NCBI GenBank assembly: GCA_964371695.1
Contig: CAYJOG010000166.1
Location: 1-6,701 of the forward strand
Source: CAYJOG01 sp964371695 [NCBI: uncultured bacterium]
GTDB taxonomy: Bacteria > CAYJOG01
Length of the DNA stretch: 6,701 nucleotides
Reading direction: 5' to 3'
Shown here: piece by piece, positions 4,948-6,701 of the stretch
How the letters are laid out: every line of letters begins with the position of its first letter
How positions within the stretch are numbered: position 1 is the stretch's first letter
Translations under genes and position numbers: made by a program
The notes under the pieces: model-generated
Database searches by the model: none
Told to the model about the DNA's origin: nothing
What the model saw: only the letters and a program-made list of their open reading frames with translations

Positions 4948-6638
4948 CACCGGCTCCAGAAACGCCGCGCCCGGAGCAGGCTCGTGCCCCACAACAACAA
5001 CAGGCCGCCAAAAATCAGGTGGCCGTATTGAAAGCTGAAAAACCATTTGGGTTGATCCAGCGACAGCAGCACCACCGCCCCCACCCCCAGCGCCCCCAGC
5101 AGAAATCCCAGGCGGTTGAGCAGGTGGCTCTGCACGCGCATCTGTTTTTCCAGCCGCGTCATGGCCTCGGTGTCGCGCACCCCCACCACCAGATGCCCCT
5201 TGCCCAGTTCCCGGAGCAGCTTGTGGGTCAGGCGCGGCATTTCCATCAAAAAATCCCGGCTTTCCACCAGCAGGCGCGCCCCCATGCCCCGCATGTCCTC
5301 ACCCCCCAGTTCGCGCCGCAGCAACATGCGGGCCGCCGGCTGGGCCACGGTCATCAGGTCAAAGGCCGGGTCCAGCAACCGGCCCAGGCCTTCCAGTGTG
5401 ATCAGCGTCTTGTCCATCACCGCAAACTCGCCCGGCAGCGTCACCTGATACCGAAAGCTCAGGTCCATGAGTTCGGGAATCAACAGGTCCAGGCGAATCT
5501 GTCCCAGTTTCTGGCCGCTGAAGCGCATGATGATCTTGCCCACTTCGCGGGCGAGTTTTTCGCGGTCGGTGTCGGGGTGGATGGTGGTGATTTCATCCAG
5601 CACTTCCACAAAAGTCTGGGCGTCTTTGTTCACGATGGCGGTGAAATAGCGGGCCATGGCCTTGCGCATGGCGTTGTCCACAATGCCCACCATGCCAAAA
5701 TCAATCAGCGCGACACGCCCGTGGCCCACCACAAAAATGTTGCCGGGGTGCGGGTCGGCGTGAAAAAACCCGTCGATGAGAATCTGCTTGATGTAACTGT
5801 CGCCGATGATTTCTGCGAGTTCGGAGAGGTTGTAATCCTGGCTTTTGAGGCGATCAATGTCGTTGAGCCGGATGCCCGTGATGCGCTCCATGGTGAGCAC
5901 GCGGGGGGTGGTGTAATCCCAATAAATCTGGGGGATGTGAATGCGCGGTTCGTTTTCAAAATTCTTGCGAAACCGGTCGGCGTTCTGGGCTTCGTAGGTG
6001 TAATCCATCTCGTTGCGGATCACTGCGTCGAACTCCTCCACGCGCTCCACCAGGTTATAACGCCGCGCCCATTCAAAATAACGCTCCAGCCGCTGGCACA
6101 GGCGGCGCATGATGTCCACGTCGCTTTCGATCATCACCCTTATGCCCGGCCGCTGCACCTTCACCACCACGTCGTTGCCGCTGCGGTGTACCTGACCGAT
6201 GCTGGCGCTCGCGAGCGGGCGTTCCTCGAAGGTTTCAAAAATCTCCTCCAGCGGCTTGCCCATTTCGCGCTGGATGATGGCCTCGATTTGTGCGAAGGGA
6301 AACGGCGAAACGGTGTCCTGCAATTTTTTCAGTTCCGACAACACCTCGCGGGGCAGGATGTCTGGCCGGGTGCTGAGCACCTGGGCGGCCTTGACATAGG
6401 TGGGGCCGAGTTCTTCGACACTCTTGCGGATTAACGCCGCCACCGGCTGGCGGTGGCCGGTGGTCTCCAGATCGCGCCGCACGCGGCCCGGCAGAAACTT
6501 GTTCAGCTCCCAGTAATCCAGCGTGTAGGCCATCATGTTTTTGGCCAACACCCAGCCCACCACCATCAGCCGCCGGAAGTTACGCACGGGCCGGGGCACC
6601 AGCCTGTCAAACCACGAAGGCAGGGCGATGTTTTTCAT
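4947..6638 (-). CDS. ubiB: UbiB/ABC1/AarF-family atypical protein kinase-like ATPase
   Basis: A 563-residue member of the UbiB (ABC1/ADCK/AarF) family, membrane-associated kinase-like ATPases that support ubiquinone or other isoprenoid lipid handling. Visible motifs: the N-terminal KxGQ region as KAAQVLSTRPD (83-93), an alanine-rich-loop equivalent ASASIGQV (143-150), VVVKVQRPG with the nucleotide-binding Lys160, the ExD motif EMD (210-212), catalytic HADPHPGN (293-300), and DFG (313-315). Two C-terminal membrane segments (about 507-526 and 536-554) match the UbiB tail anchor. Odd points are KAAQ in place of the near-invariant KxGQ, and Ser within the loop that is usually AAAS. The ATG at 6638 has a weak AGGGTG 7 nt upstream. 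No other quinone gene is visible; it heads the visible part of an operon with the EEP lipoprotein and the protease. Family membership is certain; a role in ubiquinone synthesis proper is not. Confidence 0.95.
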   Translation of the reverse strand: MKNIALPSWFDRLVPRPVRNFRRLMVVGWVLAKNMMAYTLDYWELNKFLPGRVRRDLETTGHRQPVAALIRKSVEELGPTYVKAAQVLSTRPDILPREVLSELKKLQDTVSPFPFAQIEAIIQREMGKPLEEIFETFEERPLASASIGQVHRSGNDVVVKVQRPGIRVMIESDVDIMRRLCQRLERYFEWARRYNLVERVEEFDAVIRNEMDYTYEAQNADRFRKNFENEPRIHIPQIYWDYTTPRVLTMERITGIRLNDIDRLKSQDYNLSELAEIIGDSYIKQILIDGFFHADPHPGNIFVVGHGRVALIDFGMVGIVDNAMRKAMARYFTAIVNKDAQTFVEVLDEITTIHPDTDREKLAREVGKIIMRFSGQKLGQIRLDLLIPELMDLSFRYQVTLPGEFAVMDKTLITLEGLGRLLDPAFDLMTVAQPAARMLLRRELGGEDMRGMGARLLVESRDFLMEMPRLTHKLLRELGKGHLVVGVRDTEAMTRLEKQMRVQSHLLNRLGFLLGALGVGAVVLLSLDQPKWFFSFQYGHLIFGGLLLLWGTSLLRARRFWSR

Positions 6639-6701
6639 GGTGTCACCCTGGGGCCGGGGCGGATATGCAACTGGGGCCCCACCGGCGAAAACCGGCTGGG
6701 C
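6635..6701 (-). CDS. Possible 3' end of an upstream gene (partial)
   Basis: On the minus strand a frame enters from the right edge and ends ...QLHIRPGPRVTP with a TGA at 6637-6635, overlapping the kinase ATG as ATGA. Only 21 residues are visible, too few to identify. The overlap matches the tight packing of the next two junctions, which is the main support. A second frame also open from the edge stops at 6643 and is an alternative. Confidence 0.3.
   Translation of the reverse strand, partial: PSRFSPVGPQLHIRPGPRVTP

Noticed and set aside
4948-5046. N-terminal extension of the EEP protein to 5046
   Set aside because: It overlaps the kinase gene by 100 bp and places 33 unrelated residues before a well-formed lipoprotein signal peptide.
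4851-6434. Long plus-strand open frame (527 codons) opposite the kinase
   Set aside because: It is antisense to a clear UbiB-family gene, is full of His/Gln/Ala low-complexity sequence and contains no domain; it arises from GC-rich codon use.
6672-6681. Perfect 10-bp palindrome TGGGGCCCCA
   Set aside because: Short, GC-rich and probably inside a coding frame; expected by chance in this composition.

Overview
The window is a compact bacterial chromosome segment in which every gene I can support lies on the minus strand, so transcription runs from high to low coordinates. A lipobox, a Sec signal peptide, an HtrA-type periplasmic protease and a UbiB-family kinase point to a Gram-negative (two-membrane) bacterium with a GC-rich genome. 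A CarD/CdnL regulator together with a UbiB-type protein would suit a deltaproteobacterial-grade or related uncultured lineage. That placement is an inference; no marker here fixes the taxon.

Right part (6701 to 2525): a tightly packed envelope operon. The possible 3' end of an unseen upstream gene overlaps the start of a UbiB/ABC1/AarF-family atypical kinase. The kinase is followed, through a TGATG stop-start overlap, by an endonuclease/exonuclease/phosphatase (EEP) fold lipoprotein. A GTGA overlap then leads into a secreted trypsin-like (HtrA-type) serine protease that carries TPR repeats where a PDZ domain would be expected. The overlaps imply translational coupling of three envelope-associated proteins. 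The operon promoter is outside the window.

Middle (2524 to 2150): about 375 bp without a gene. It holds three unrelated hairpin repeats in a row, then a good sigma70-type promoter for the next gene. The same repeat order, in shorter form, reappears at about 43-175, so this is a dispersed composite element rather than unique intergenic DNA.

Left part (2149 to 1): three single genes, each followed by a terminator candidate. First is a small coiled-coil protein with a lysine/alanine-rich, histone H1-like tail (PhaF/phasin-like layout). Second is an uncharacterised protein combining a ribbon-helix-helix DNA-binding motif with an incomplete cysteine knuckle. Third is a CarD-family RNA polymerase-binding regulator whose leader can fold its Shine-Dalgarno sequence into a hairpin. 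All three look like DNA- or transcription-associated proteins. I see no tRNA, rRNA, CRISPR array, transposase or phage gene.

The most novel-looking items are the kinase / EEP lipoprotein / PDZ-less TPR protease operon, the RHH-plus-knuckle protein, and the composite hairpin repeat present at two loci. None of them amounts to a demonstrated new system from sequence alone.
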